In this document: in pieces, positions 44,397 through 54,310 of the stretch
Position numbering within the stretch: the first letter of the stretch is position 1
Layout: each line of letters opens with the position of its first letter
Assembly: GCA_025499625.1 (NCBI GenBank)
Contig: JAFMVD010000009.1
Coordinates: 1 to 64,000 of the forward strand
DNA: 64,000 nt
Reading direction: 5' to 3'
Origin: Carboxylicivirga fragile
GTDB lineage: Bacteria > Bacteroidota > Bacteroidia > Bacteroidales > Marinilabiliaceae
Position numbers and translations under genes: made by a program
Notes under the pieces: generated by a model
Seen by the model: the letters and a program-made list of their open reading frames with translations, nothing else
The model's database searches: none
Told to the model about the DNA's origin: nothing

Positions 44397-45767
44397 ATGG
44401 CTAAAACTAAATCCGTTTTTGTATGTCAGAATTGTGGTTCCGAGTCACCCAAATGGGTTGGGAAATGCTACTCATGTAATGAGTGGAATACTTTAGTTGA
44501 GGAAACAAAGATAACGGGCAAGGCTGCGAAAAACAGTCGACCAGGCTCGGTTTTATCCGAGCGAACAAAACCAATCCCTGTTTCGCAGGTTTCAGTCGAA
44601 GACTTACCTCGCTTAGATACCGGTAATAATGAGTTAAATAGAGTGCTAGGAGGCGGATTAGTTCCCGGGGCGATGGTTTTAATAGGTGGAGAGCCTGGAA
44701 TTGGAAAATCAACCTTGGTGCTGCAAACTGCCTTGAATTTACCAAATGTTAAGGTGCTTTATGTATCGGGAGAGGAAAGCCCTCAGCAAATTAAATTAAG
44801 AGCCGATCGTGTGGCGAAAACTGCGGACGACAATTGTCATGTGGTTAGCGAGGTTTCTGTTGAGCACATTTTAAACCACATTGAGAATACTAATCCGGAT
44901 GTTTTGGTAATCGATAGCGTTCAAACATTAGAGACTGAGCGAATCGAATCAGCACCTGGAAGTGTATCGCAAATTAGAGAATGTACAGCTACAATATTGC
45001 GTGTTTGTAAGGAAAAGAACTTACCTGTATTTTTAATTGGTCACATCACCAAAGAAGGAAGTTTGGCTGGGCCAAAAGTGTTGGAGCACATGGTTGATGT
45101 GGTTCTTCAATTTGAAGGCGACAGGCATCATATGTATCGCATTCTGCGATCCATTAAAAACCGCTTTGGCTCAACCAATGAGATTGGTATATATGAAATG
45201 CTGGGAAGTGGTCTTCGCGAAGTGAGTAATCCCTCAGAATTGTTATTGGCAACCCAACAGAAACAAATGAGTGGAGTTGCTATTTCTGCTGCATTAGAAG
45301 GGTTGCGACCGTTTTTAATCGAGGTGCAAGCTTTGGCAAGTACAGCAGCTTATGGTAACCCACAGCGCTCAGTTACCGGCTTTGATTTACGACGCTTAAA
45401 TATGTTATTGGCCGTGCTCGAAAAACGTGCAGGCTTTAAATTAGCTGCGAAAGATGTTTTCTTAAATATTGCAGGAGGCTTAAAAGTGAATGATCCGGCC
45501 ATTGACTTGGCCGTAATAACAGCCGTATTATCCTCGAATATGGACATGGCAGTTTCGCCTGATGTTTGTATGTGTGGAGAGGTAGGTTTATCAGGGGAGA
45601 TTCGCCCGGTAACCAGATTAGAGCAACGTATTAGTGAGGCTGCTAAACTTGGGTTTAAATCGATTATTATACCCGCTTATACCAAAGGCGTGGAATTAGG
45701 TAAATTTGATATTCAGATTGTAAAAGCAAATAAGATCGAAGAAGCGTTTAAATTCTTATTCGCCTAA
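44397..45767 (+). CDS. radA: DNA repair protein RadA
   Basis: A 456-residue branch-migration ATPase. Order: N-terminal zinc finger (CQNCGSESPKWVGKCYSC), RecA-like core with Walker A GGEPGIGKSTL and Walker B VLVIDSVQTL, the RadA-specific KNRFGSTNEIG motif, and a Lon-like C-terminal domain (VFLNIAGGLKVNDPAIDLAV, GEVGLSGEIRPV). All key motifs are intact. It converges with the sensor kinase gene, 5 bp apart. Confidence 0.97.
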   Translation: MAKTKSVFVCQNCGSESPKWVGKCYSCNEWNTLVEETKITGKAAKNSRPGSVLSERTKPIPVSQVSVEDLPRLDTGNNELNRVLGGGLVPGAMVLIGGEPGIGKSTLVLQTALNLPNVKVLYVSGEESPQQIKLRADRVAKTADDNCHVVSEVSVEHILNHIENTNPDVLVIDSVQTLETERIESAPGSVSQIRECTATILRVCKEKNLPVFLIGHITKEGSLAGPKVLEHMVDVVLQFEGDRHHMYRILRSIKNRFGSTNEIGIYEMLGSGLREVSNPSELLLATQQKQMSGVAISAALEGLRPFLIEVQALASTAAYGNPQRSVTGFDLRRLNMLLAVLEKRAGFKLAAKDVFLNIAGGLKVNDPAIDLAVITAVLSSNMDMAVSPDVCMCGEVGLSGEIRPVTRLEQRISEAAKLGFKSIIIPAYTKGVELGKFDIQIVKANKIEEAFKFLFA

Positions 45768-45772
45768 TGGTT

Positions 45773-48700
45773 TTACTTTTTAATATCTACCGTAAAAAAG
45801 AAGGTTGATCCTAAGCCAACTTCACTTTCTACCCATATTTCACCACCCAATAGCTTTACTAATTCTCGTGTTATGGCTAAGCCAAGACCTGTTCCGCGGT
45901 AGATTTTTTCTGAGCCACCATCAAGTTTTCTGAAACGGCTAAAAATGTTTTTAATTTCATGGGCGGGGATACCAATGCCTGAGTCTTGCACCGAGCAAAT
46001 TAGTTGACCCGCATCATTAATTTTGTAGTTCACCACGATCTGCCCTTTTTCGGTGAACTTTTGAGCATTGTTAATAAGGTTAACAATGATTTGTTTTAAC
46101 CTTAATGGATCGGTGTGAATATTTAATGCTTCACCTTCGTTATTAAATACGAATTTAACTTGTGGATTTTGTGAAATGATCTTTTCGCTATAAATAGCAC
46201 AAATGTCGTTGATTTCGTTAGTGAAATTAAAGTCTTGTTTTTTTATGGTGAAATTACCAGATTCTATTCTTGCCAAGTCCATGATATCATCAATCAAACT
46301 TAGCAGTGTTAAGCTATTTGATTGTACCAACTCTCTATAGTAGTCGTTGTCTTCTTCGCTATTCCCAGGTATATTTAAAAGTTGAACGAAGCCTAGTATG
46401 GCATTCATAGGTGTTCTTATCTCATGACTCATGTTGGCTAGAAAGGCCGTTTTAAGCGCATCTGCTCTTTCAGCTTTATCTTTTGCTTTAACAAGGTCTG
46501 TTGTTCGTTTGTCAACAATTACTTCCAGGTTGTTACGGTGCTCCTCAAGTTCATTGTAGGCTTTTTTTAATGCTTTGGTTTTTTCTTTAACCAGACGTTG
46601 TAATTCTTCTTTTTGTCGGCGAGCATTAAAGTTTTTTAGACGATAAAGAATCCAAGCTATTATAATGCTTAGTATTATTAAAAATGCGATAAAGTATTTG
46701 TTGCCATACAAAGGTGGCCTGATAGTAATTTTTAGCGTATTTGTTTCTCCATAATTATCAGTGCCAGGGCTGTATGATCGAATATTAAGAATGTACTTGT
46801 CGGGCGATAAATTATGGAATGATAAACTGTTCTCATTAGCTAAACTTATCCAGTCGTCATGGAGTTGTTCAATCTTGTATTGGTAATGAACTTGCTTCGA
46901 AGTTTTATATTCTAAAGTGGAATAATTAAGCGTGAAAAGTTTATCGCGATACTTTAAATCTAGTTCCTTAGTTTCGTGAATTGGCCCATCGTGTATTGTG
47001 CGCCCATCTTCCGATTTTCCTGCATCGATTCTTGTGTTAAAAATAGAAGCATCAGTGAAATAAACTTTAGGTGGTGTTTTTTCTTTCCCGTTTTTTTTAG
47101 GATCGAGTAGGCTAAGTCCATTTGTTCCGCCAAAAACCAGTTTACCATTTTTCAGAATGCAACTGGAATTGTATAAAAAAACGTTCGCTTGTAAGCCATC
47201 TTCTTTGAAGTAGTTGCTAAATGTCTTGTTTCTAATATTATATCTCGATAGGCCATTTGCTGTAGTAATCCAAAGGTTCTTGTCTGCATCTTCAATAATG
47301 CCTACTATTGAATTGTGAGGTAAACCATCTTCAATGAAAAAGTGGCTGAACGTTGAATCTTTTGCATTGTATTTATTTAAGCCCGAATTTGTGCCAATCC
47401 ATATGGTTCCATCACTGTCAATAAATTGGCAAATTACCTGGTCATTAGATAAGGAATTGGGCTTGTTTGCATCATGTTTGTGGTAAATGAAATTATCCTC
47501 ACTTCTATCGTAAATATTTACACCACCACCATAGGTGGCCAGCCAAATGTCGGCGTTCTTATCTTCAATAATTGACATTATATTGCTGCTGGTTAGGTGT
47601 ATGAACTCATTGTGTGTGTTTGGGTAGTTTTTAAATTGTTTGGTTTGAGGATTGTAAACATCAACACCTCCTCTAATAGTTCCAATCCACATTAATCCTT
47701 GGGAATCTTCATAAATACTTCGAATAAAGTCGCTAGAGATGGTATTGCTGTCGTTGGGGTTGTGACGAAGACTTTTGAAGCTCTTTTGTTTTGGATCGTA
47801 AATATTTATACCTCCAGTGTAGGTTCCTATCCAAATTTCTCCATTCGATATTTCCTTAATCGTTAAGCAAACATTGTCAGAAAGGCCATCGTTTAAAACG
47901 TATTTTTCAAATAAAGAAAACCTCGAATCCGTTACATTTAGTCCCATTTCAGTTCCAATCCAAATATTTTCTTTGCTGTCTTGAAAAATGCAATTCACAT
48001 TTTTATCAGAGATGGATCGAGAACTGTTGTCGGTATGTGTTATATGTACTAGGTTTTTCTGATTAAGATTACTGATGCAAATGCCTTTGTCGTATGTTCC
48101 AGTCCAAAGCAGATTATTGTCGTCAATTAAAAGCTTAGAAAGGGCATTGGAATGTAGACTTTCTTTTATGCTTGGATTGTTAAGATAATAGTGAAATTCA
48201 TTCGTTTTTTTATCATAGTAGTATAAACCACCTCTGTCCGTGGAAATCCAAATGCGATGGTCTTTGTCTTCTTTAATGTCAACAGGAAAGCTGTTGTTTA
48301 TAAAGTTAAATGTGTTTCCTTGTTTTTGGAAAGATGAAAAACTTTGAGTGTTGGGGTTAAATAAGTTTAAGCCACCCTTTTCGGTTGCTATCCATATAAG
48401 TCCATCCGTATCCCTATGGATATCAAGGATGTGATCGTCGCTCAATTTACTGTTTTTGGAGTTGTAATGCTTAAATGTATCGGTTTTTAAATTCAGGACA
48501 CTAATTCCATCTCCATAGGTGCCAATCCATAGTTCATCATCATTATTTAATGCCAAACTAAAAACATTATCACCAGAGATACCATCCGGTTCTGTTTCCT
48601 GATAGTTGTAATGTTTAAAAGTATTGTTTTCCGGATTATAATGGTTTAGACCACTACCGCCCCCAATCCATAAAGTGCCATCCTTATCTTCAACAATATC

Positions 48701-49129
48701 AAATATGTGATTTGAATTGATGCCTTTATCTTGTAATGAATCTTCAGAGAAATGAATGAAGGTATTTGATCGTTCGTTATAGCGGCTAAGGCCACTGCCC
48801 ATGGTGCCAATCCATAGATTTTCCTTAGAATCTTCAAACAGACAATTAATTATTTCTTTATCTATTTTACTCTGAGAATTGGCCTTGTTTTTTAGCAGTT
48901 TAAATTCATAGCCATCGTATTTGTTTAATCCGTTAGTTGTGCCTATCCACATAAAGCCATTGGAGCTTTTATGTATTGCCGTAATGCAATTATTTGATAA
49001 GCCATGGTCGATGGTGATGTTTCTAAATTTTAAATCATTTTCTTGCGAATTCGCAGGTAATGTTATTAGAAAAATACCAAAAACTAAGATAAGTAAGTTT
49101 AATGTAGTGTATTTTATTGCCATAGACAT
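45773..49129 (-). CDS. Large Reg_prop sensor histidine kinase
   Basis: A 1118-residue membrane kinase. A signal peptide/anchor (TLNLLILVFGIFLITLPANSQ) precedes about fourteen two-component-propeller repeats (variants of IWIGTNSGLNKYN and EDSKENLWIGT; about 35-690), a Y_Y_Y beta domain (about 720-790), a TM helix (FIAFLIILSIIIAWILY), a coiled coil, and the kinase core: phosphoacceptor His in MSHEIRTPMNAILGF and ATPase boxes IVNLINNAQKFT, DSGIGIPAHE, GTGLGLAITREL. Unlike typical Bacteroidetes HTCS proteins, it ends after the ATPase domain, without receiver or AraC domains. Its partner regulator is not nearby. Confidence 0.92.
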   Translation of the reverse strand: MSMAIKYTTLNLLILVFGIFLITLPANSQENDLKFRNITIDHGLSNNCITAIHKSSNGFMWIGTTNGLNKYDGYEFKLLKNKANSQSKIDKEIINCLFEDSKENLWIGTMGSGLSRYNERSNTFIHFSEDSLQDKGINSNHIFDIVEDKDGTLWIGGGSGLNHYNPENNTFKHYNYQETEPDGISGDNVFSLALNNDDELWIGTYGDGISVLNLKTDTFKHYNSKNSKLSDDHILDIHRDTDGLIWIATEKGGLNLFNPNTQSFSSFQKQGNTFNFINNSFPVDIKEDKDHRIWISTDRGGLYYYDKKTNEFHYYLNNPSIKESLHSNALSKLLIDDNNLLWTGTYDKGICISNLNQKNLVHITHTDNSSRSISDKNVNCIFQDSKENIWIGTEMGLNVTDSRFSLFEKYVLNDGLSDNVCLTIKEISNGEIWIGTYTGGINIYDPKQKSFKSLRHNPNDSNTISSDFIRSIYEDSQGLMWIGTIRGGVDVYNPQTKQFKNYPNTHNEFIHLTSSNIMSIIEDKNADIWLATYGGGVNIYDRSEDNFIYHKHDANKPNSLSNDQVICQFIDSDGTIWIGTNSGLNKYNAKDSTFSHFFIEDGLPHNSIVGIIEDADKNLWITTANGLSRYNIRNKTFSNYFKEDGLQANVFLYNSSCILKNGKLVFGGTNGLSLLDPKKNGKEKTPPKVYFTDASIFNTRIDAGKSEDGRTIHDGPIHETKELDLKYRDKLFTLNYSTLEYKTSKQVHYQYKIEQLHDDWISLANENSLSFHNLSPDKYILNIRSYSPGTDNYGETNTLKITIRPPLYGNKYFIAFLIILSIIIAWILYRLKNFNARRQKEELQRLVKEKTKALKKAYNELEEHRNNLEVIVDKRTTDLVKAKDKAERADALKTAFLANMSHEIRTPMNAILGFVQLLNIPGNSEEDNDYYRELVQSNSLTLLSLIDDIMDLARIESGNFTIKKQDFNFTNEINDICAIYSEKIISQNPQVKFVFNNEGEALNIHTDPLRLKQIIVNLINNAQKFTEKGQIVVNYKINDAGQLICSVQDSGIGIPAHEIKNIFSRFRKLDGGSEKIYRGTGLGLAITRELVKLLGGEIWVESEVGLGSTFFFTVDIKK

Positions 49130-49243
49130 GTGCTAACTGCCTATGAATGTACAAAAAATAATCTGAACTAAGTTGTTTGTTGTGAGCGTGATTTGGCCAA
49201 TTGCTAACTATTGGTTGTGAATGATCTGTTATTAGAAATAAAA

Positions 49244-49269
49244 AAAGGAGATACTTTGACATCTCCTTT
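49244..49269 (-). terminator. Terminator of the PBP1A gene (minus strand)
   Basis: AAAGGAGAT (49244-49252) / ATCTCCTTT (49261-49269) perfect stem, followed on the minus strand by a T run. Confidence 0.8.
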
Positions 49270-49297
49270 GTATTTTACGATGATTTATTCATACTGA

Positions 49298-51664
49298 TTA
49301 AAAGAACTCTTCTACACTTTTAACCGTCTGGTCATCTTCATTTTCTGTATCGGAGTTTTTATCGGCTGATATGTGCTCATCATTACATACTAAATCGATG
49401 TTGAAATTTAAAGGCGCTTCAAACTCATCTTCAATAGTTACGTTAATTTCTTCATTGGCATAAACATCTTGCATATAAAGCGCAAATACCGGCAAAGCCA
49501 TGTTGGCTCCTTGACCAAGCGTAATGTTATCGAAATGAATATCTCGATCTTCACCGCCAACCCATACACCAGTTACTAAATTAGGCGTTACGCCCATGAA
49601 CCATCCATCGGAATGATTCTGAGTTGTACCTGTTTTACCACCAATCTGATTGAACATCTGATAGGTATAACGAAGACGAACCCCAGTCCCTTGATTAACT
49701 ACTCCTTGAAGTAAATTAAGCATCAAAAAGGCGGTGGATTCACTAATGGCTTCTCGTTTTTGAGGATGAAAATCGGTGATAACATTGCCAAAGCGATCTT
49801 CAATACGAGTTACTAGTAATGGTTCGGTATGTACACCCTTGTTTGCAAATGTGCAATAGGCACTGGTCATTTCAACCAAACCAAAATCGGGTGTTCCCAA
49901 ACACAAAGCAGGAACAGCATCCATCGGACTTTTTATTCCAAGTTCATGAATGGTTGATGCAATGGCCTCTGGGTTATATTGTTTCATTACCCAGGCTGTT
50001 ATGTTGTTGTTAGAGTTGGCCAATCCCCATTTAAGTGATACCATTTCGCCTGCTCGCTTGTCGCCGCTGTTTCGTGGAGTCCATGTTTTACCAGTTGGCA
50101 GGTAAAAAGTTTGTGAGATGTTTGGAACCAAATCGCAAGGCGTATGCCCCTCTTGCATGGCAAGTGTATATACAAATGGCTTAATGGTGGAACCAACTTG
50201 TCTTTTGCCCTGGCCAGCCATATCATACATAAAGTGTTTGAAGTTTGGCCCTCCCACATAGGCTTTAACATGCCCCGATTGTGGATCCATGGAAACCATG
50301 CCGGCACGTAAAAACGACTTGTAGTGCTTGATCGAATCCATTGGAGTCATAATAGTATCGCGTTCACCATCCCAGGTAAAAACAGTCATGGCATATTCCG
50401 AATCAAACACACGTTTAATACTATCTGAATCTGCTCCATTTCGTTTAAGATCGCGGTAGCGATCAGTATTGAGCATGGCGCGGTTTAAGATGCTCTCGTA
50501 CTGATCTTTTGAAATTTTATTTGTAAAAGGAGCTCTTGTTCTGCCTTTTTTCTCTCTGAAGAATTTTGGCTGTAGATCCTCGCTTAGGTGTGTCCTTACA
50601 GCTTTTTCGGCATAGCTTTGCATGCGCGAATCAACTGTTGTGTATATTTTTAAACCATCCTTGTAGAGGTCATATTTAGTGCCATCGGGGCGAAGGTTTT
50701 TGTTAATCCAACCGTACATCGGATTATTGATCCATTCAACACTATCTTCCAGAAATTTTTGATTTTGCCACGATGCATAATTTTCACGCAGCGGTTCTTT
50801 TGCTGATAAAGTTAACCTTAAAAATTCTCTGAAATATGGGGCAGGGCCATCTTTGTGATCAGCACGATTGAATTTTAATTCCATTGGAACAACAGATAGC
50901 GAGTCATATTCTTCTTGAGAAATGAACTTCGCTTTACGCATTTGGTTTAATACAACATTTCTGCGTTGTTGAGTCAGCTCTGGACGACGCACAGGGTTGT
51001 ACAATGCAGGGTTTTTTAACATCCCAATTATCACTGCTGCATTTTCAGTTTTAATGGAATCGGTTGTTTCGTCAAAAAATGTTTTCGCAGCTGATTTAAT
51101 ACCATAAGCATCGTAAATAAATTCAGCTTTATTCAGATACATGGTTAAAATTTCATCTTTGGTATAGCTGCGCTCTAATTTTACAGCGATAACCCATTCT
51201 TTTAACTTCTGAAAACCACGTTCAACAATACTGGCAGCTCTGCCATGAAATAATAATTTAGCCAATTGTTGAGTAATTGTACTTCCTCCACCAGAACTTT
51301 GATCTTGCATGATGATGGTGCGAAAAACAACACGAGCTAATCCACGTGGGTCAATACCCGAATGATCATGAAAACGAACATCCTCTGTTGCAATAAGTGC
51401 ATTGACAATATTTGGCGAAAGTTGCTCATAAGTCACAAAACTTCGGTTCTCGCGATAAAAATTACCTAATAATTCTTGATCGCTTGAAATTATTTCTGTG
51501 GCAAGATTAGTTTTAGGATTTTCCAATTCCTCAAACGAAGGCATGAAGCCAATTAATCCATACGATATAAGCATGAAAAGGAGCGATACAAGCAGGATAC
51601 CCGCACCTAGTGCGCCCCATAACCAAGTCAGAAATTTTTTATATGTATTTGTCGTTGAATCCAT
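49298..51664 (-). CDS. Bifunctional penicillin-binding protein 1A (second copy)
   Basis: A 788-residue class A PBP. One TM helix (about 12-36), GT51 domain with the catalytic Glu in TEDVRFHDHSG and GGGSTITQQLAKLLFHG, then the transpeptidase domain with SxxK (RQVGSTIKPFVY), SNN (GLANSNNNITAW) and KTG (GGKTGTTQNHSDGW). The C-terminus is acidic, in contrast to the basic tail of the 21593-23986 paralogue, so the two probably have different partners or locations. A TATTTTTG -7 element lies at 51694-51687. Confidence 0.95.
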   Translation of the reverse strand: MDSTTNTYKKFLTWLWGALGAGILLVSLLFMLISYGLIGFMPSFEELENPKTNLATEIISSDQELLGNFYRENRSFVTYEQLSPNIVNALIATEDVRFHDHSGIDPRGLARVVFRTIIMQDQSSGGGSTITQQLAKLLFHGRAASIVERGFQKLKEWVIAVKLERSYTKDEILTMYLNKAEFIYDAYGIKSAAKTFFDETTDSIKTENAAVIIGMLKNPALYNPVRRPELTQQRRNVVLNQMRKAKFISQEEYDSLSVVPMELKFNRADHKDGPAPYFREFLRLTLSAKEPLRENYASWQNQKFLEDSVEWINNPMYGWINKNLRPDGTKYDLYKDGLKIYTTVDSRMQSYAEKAVRTHLSEDLQPKFFREKKGRTRAPFTNKISKDQYESILNRAMLNTDRYRDLKRNGADSDSIKRVFDSEYAMTVFTWDGERDTIMTPMDSIKHYKSFLRAGMVSMDPQSGHVKAYVGGPNFKHFMYDMAGQGKRQVGSTIKPFVYTLAMQEGHTPCDLVPNISQTFYLPTGKTWTPRNSGDKRAGEMVSLKWGLANSNNNITAWVMKQYNPEAIASTIHELGIKSPMDAVPALCLGTPDFGLVEMTSAYCTFANKGVHTEPLLVTRIEDRFGNVITDFHPQKREAISESTAFLMLNLLQGVVNQGTGVRLRYTYQMFNQIGGKTGTTQNHSDGWFMGVTPNLVTGVWVGGEDRDIHFDNITLGQGANMALPVFALYMQDVYANEEINVTIEDEFEAPLNFNIDLVCNDEHISADKNSDTENEDDQTVKSVEEFF

Positions 51665-51686
51665 CTTAATAGGTCATATTTTGATG

Positions 51687-51694
51687 CAAAAATA
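51687..51694 (-). promoter_or_regulatory. -7 promoter element of the second PBP1A gene
   Basis: Minus strand TATTTTTG matches TANNTTTG, 22 nt before the start codon. A -33 box is not evident. Confidence 0.45.
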
Positions 51695-51820
51695 GTAATT
51701 TTTAATAGACGTGAGTGGAATTTCGTTTGCGTAAAGCATTTTCATTTTTTAACATTGCACGGATATTTTCTAATTTTGGAGCTTTATAAAAGCAAATTGC
51801 TTTTTGAAAGAAATACACAG

Positions 51821-54307
51821 ATGGGTAAAAAAACGACGGTTAAAGAAGGGAATTTGGTGATAGTTGAGTCACCTGCAAAGGCTAAAACCATTGAGAAATT
51901 TTTGGGGGAAGATTTTGTGGTGAAATCAAGTTATGGTCATATAAGGGATTTATCAAAAACTGATTTTGGTGTTGATAAAGAGAATAACTATGAACCCGAT
52001 TATATTATTTCAAAAGATAAGAAAGAAGTCGTTAAAGAATTAAAAAGTCTTGCGAAGAAATCAAAGATGGTTTGGCTCGCTTCCGATGAAGACCGCGAGG
52101 GAGAGGCTATTGCTTGGCATTTATATGAAGTCTTAGGTCTGAAAGAAGAAAATACAAGACGAATTGTTTTTCATGAAATTACCAAGGAGGCAATTCAAAA
52201 TGCTGTTAAGAATCCACGGAGCATTGACTACAATTTGGTTAACGCGCAGCAGGCTCGTCGTATATTGGACCGATTGGTTGGTTTTGAATTGTCACCTGTG
52301 CTTTGGCGTAAAGTAAAACCTTCTTTATCAGCAGGGCGTGTGCAGTCTGTGGCTGTACGTGTGCTTGTTGATAGAGAACGCGAAATATTTGCATTTAAAC
52401 CAACCTCTTCGTATCGTGTTACGGCATTGTTCGAAGTGAAGGATGAAAAGGGTAAGGTAACTGAATTAAAAGCTGAATTAAGCAAGCGTTTTGATACACT
52501 TGAGGAGACGAAAGTATTTTTGGAGCAATGTACTGATGCTGCTTTTAACGTTAATAAGGTTGAGAAAAAACCAGTAAAGAAATCACCGGCAGCTCCTTTT
52601 ACAACATCAACGTTACAACAGGAGGCTTCGCGCAAATTAGGGTATTCGGTGTCACAAACCATGTCGGTTGCCCAAAAGCTATACGAAGCAGGAAAGATCA
52701 CATACATGCGTACCGATTCCGTGAACTTATCGGATATGGCACTCAGCATGGCATCCAATATGATTACTGAGAAGATGGGTGAACAATATGTGAAAATTAG
52801 AAAATATAAAACAAAGGCCAAAGGTGCTCAGGAGGCACATGAGGCCATTCGTCCTACCTATTTAAATAACGAATCGGTTAGTGGTTCGTCTCAGGAGCAA
52901 AAATTATATGAATTAATTTGGAAACGTACCATTGCCTCGCAGATGAGCGATGCACAGTTGGAAAAAACCGTTATACATATTAATGCTGGCACAACAGGTG
53001 AAAAATTCATGGCAACCGGAGAGATCATTAAATTTGATGGTTTCCTGAAGGTTTACATCGAATCAACAGATGCCGAAGGTGAGCAGGATGACGATAAGGG
53101 AGGTGTTTTGTTGCCACCAATGAGCGAGGGCGATGTACTTGATATGTTACACATCGATGCACGTCAGAGATGGAGTTTGAAACCGCCACGATATACTGAG
53201 GCTAGCTTGGTTCGTAAGTTAGAAGAATTAGGTATTGGACGACCGTCAACATATGCCCCAACAATTTCGACCATCCAAAACAGAGGTTACGTTGTGAAAG
53301 AGGAGCGCGAAGGTGTTGAACGTGTTTACAAGCATTTGATGCTTGTGAATGGTGGAAGTGTTGAAGTAAGTGATAAAAAGGAAATAAGCGGAGCCGAAAG
53401 AAATAAATTGTTCCCAACCGATATTGGTATGGTGGTGAACGACTTTTTGGTGAAGTATTTCGATAATATTGTATCCTTCGATTTTACGGCCAAGGTTGAG
53501 AAGGACTTTGATGAGATTGCACTTGGTAATGTAGCATGGAATAAATCCATTGATGAATTTTATAAACCTTTCCACTTAAAAGTAGAAGAAACTCTGGAGA
53601 ATTCTGAAAAGAGTTCAGGAGAACGTATTTTAGGGGAAGATCCTGCAACAGGCAAACCTGTTTCAGTGCGTATTGGTCGCTTCGGACCCTTGGCTCAAAT
53701 TGGAGAGTCATCAGAAGATGAAGAAGACAAACCTAAGTTTGCATCGCTTCGTAAAGGTCAACATCTTGAAACGATTACGCTTGAAGAGGCGCTTGATTTA
53801 TTTAAGTTGCCACGTACGGTCGGTGAGTTCGAAAATAAGGTGGTTGTAATCGGCATTGGTCGTTTTGGCCCTTATATTCGTCACGATGGTAAATTTGTAT
53901 CCCTTAAAAAGGATGTGGATGATCCTATGGAGATTGATTTGGAAACGTCCATTGAACGAATCAAAACAAAGCGTGAAGAGGATGCTAAAAAATTAATCAA
54001 AGAGTTTCCTGAGGACGAAGAATTAAGAATTTTAATTGGCCGATGGGGGCCTTTCATTAAGCACGGAAAGAATAATATTAAGATACCAAAGGATAAAGTT
54101 GCAGAAGATTTAACTTTTGAGGAGTGTATGGCATTGGTTGAAGCTAGTCCGGTAAAAAAAGGTAAGGCAGCTGCAAAGAAAACAACCGCCAAAAAGGCGA
54201 CAGCTAAAAAAACGACGGCAAAGAAAACTGCAGCGAAGAAAACAACTGCTAAAAAGTCGACAGCCAAAAAGAAAACAAGCACAGCAAAAACAAAGAAAAA
54301 AGATTAG
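51821..54307 (+). CDS. topA: DNA topoisomerase I
   Basis: ATG 51821 is used rather than the open frame from 51755, giving 828 residues and the normal start before LVIVESPAKAKTIEKFLG (Toprim). Also present: SDEDREGEAIAWHL (acidic Toprim triad), catalytic Y295 in ITYMRTDSVNLS, and RPSTYAPTISTIQNRGYV. In place of zinc ribbons, the C-terminal region has repeated IGRFGPL / IGRFGPYIRHDGKF / IGRWGPFIKHGKNN modules. The last 45 residues are a histone-H1-like Lys/Ala/Thr tail (repeats of AKKTTAKK). It relaxes negative supercoils. The next gene starts 3 bp later. Confidence 0.96.
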   Translation: MGKKTTVKEGNLVIVESPAKAKTIEKFLGEDFVVKSSYGHIRDLSKTDFGVDKENNYEPDYIISKDKKEVVKELKSLAKKSKMVWLASDEDREGEAIAWHLYEVLGLKEENTRRIVFHEITKEAIQNAVKNPRSIDYNLVNAQQARRILDRLVGFELSPVLWRKVKPSLSAGRVQSVAVRVLVDREREIFAFKPTSSYRVTALFEVKDEKGKVTELKAELSKRFDTLEETKVFLEQCTDAAFNVNKVEKKPVKKSPAAPFTTSTLQQEASRKLGYSVSQTMSVAQKLYEAGKITYMRTDSVNLSDMALSMASNMITEKMGEQYVKIRKYKTKAKGAQEAHEAIRPTYLNNESVSGSSQEQKLYELIWKRTIASQMSDAQLEKTVIHINAGTTGEKFMATGEIIKFDGFLKVYIESTDAEGEQDDDKGGVLLPPMSEGDVLDMLHIDARQRWSLKPPRYTEASLVRKLEELGIGRPSTYAPTISTIQNRGYVVKEEREGVERVYKHLMLVNGGSVEVSDKKEISGAERNKLFPTDIGMVVNDFLVKYFDNIVSFDFTAKVEKDFDEIALGNVAWNKSIDEFYKPFHLKVEETLENSEKSSGERILGEDPATGKPVSVRIGRFGPLAQIGESSEDEEDKPKFASLRKGQHLETITLEEALDLFKLPRTVGEFENKVVVIGIGRFGPYIRHDGKFVSLKKDVDDPMEIDLETSIERIKTKREEDAKKLIKEFPEDEELRILIGRWGPFIKHGKNNIKIPKDKVAEDLTFEECMALVEASPVKKGKAAAKKTTAKKATAKKTTAKKTAAKKTTAKKSTAKKKTSTAKTKKKD

Positions 54308-54310
54308 TAG

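Noticed and set aside
44407-44745. 112-codon open frame antisense to the start of radA
   Set aside because: Covers the RadA zinc finger and Walker A on the other strand; no independent evidence.
52228-52821. 197-codon open frame antisense to topA
   Set aside because: It is the mirror of a conserved, fully explained coding region; its sequence looks like a frame shadow with no motif or start context.
53881-54282. Antisense frame with apparent repeated hydrophobic FFAV/FLAV segments opposite the topA tail
   Set aside because: The hydrophobic repeat is only the reverse complement of the Lys/Ala codons in the topA C-terminal tail.
49298-54307. PBP1A, topA and gld genes as one secretion island acquired by transfer
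   Set aside because: All are core Bacteroidota genes with ordinary composition; adjacency is usual in the phylum and gives no sign of transfer.
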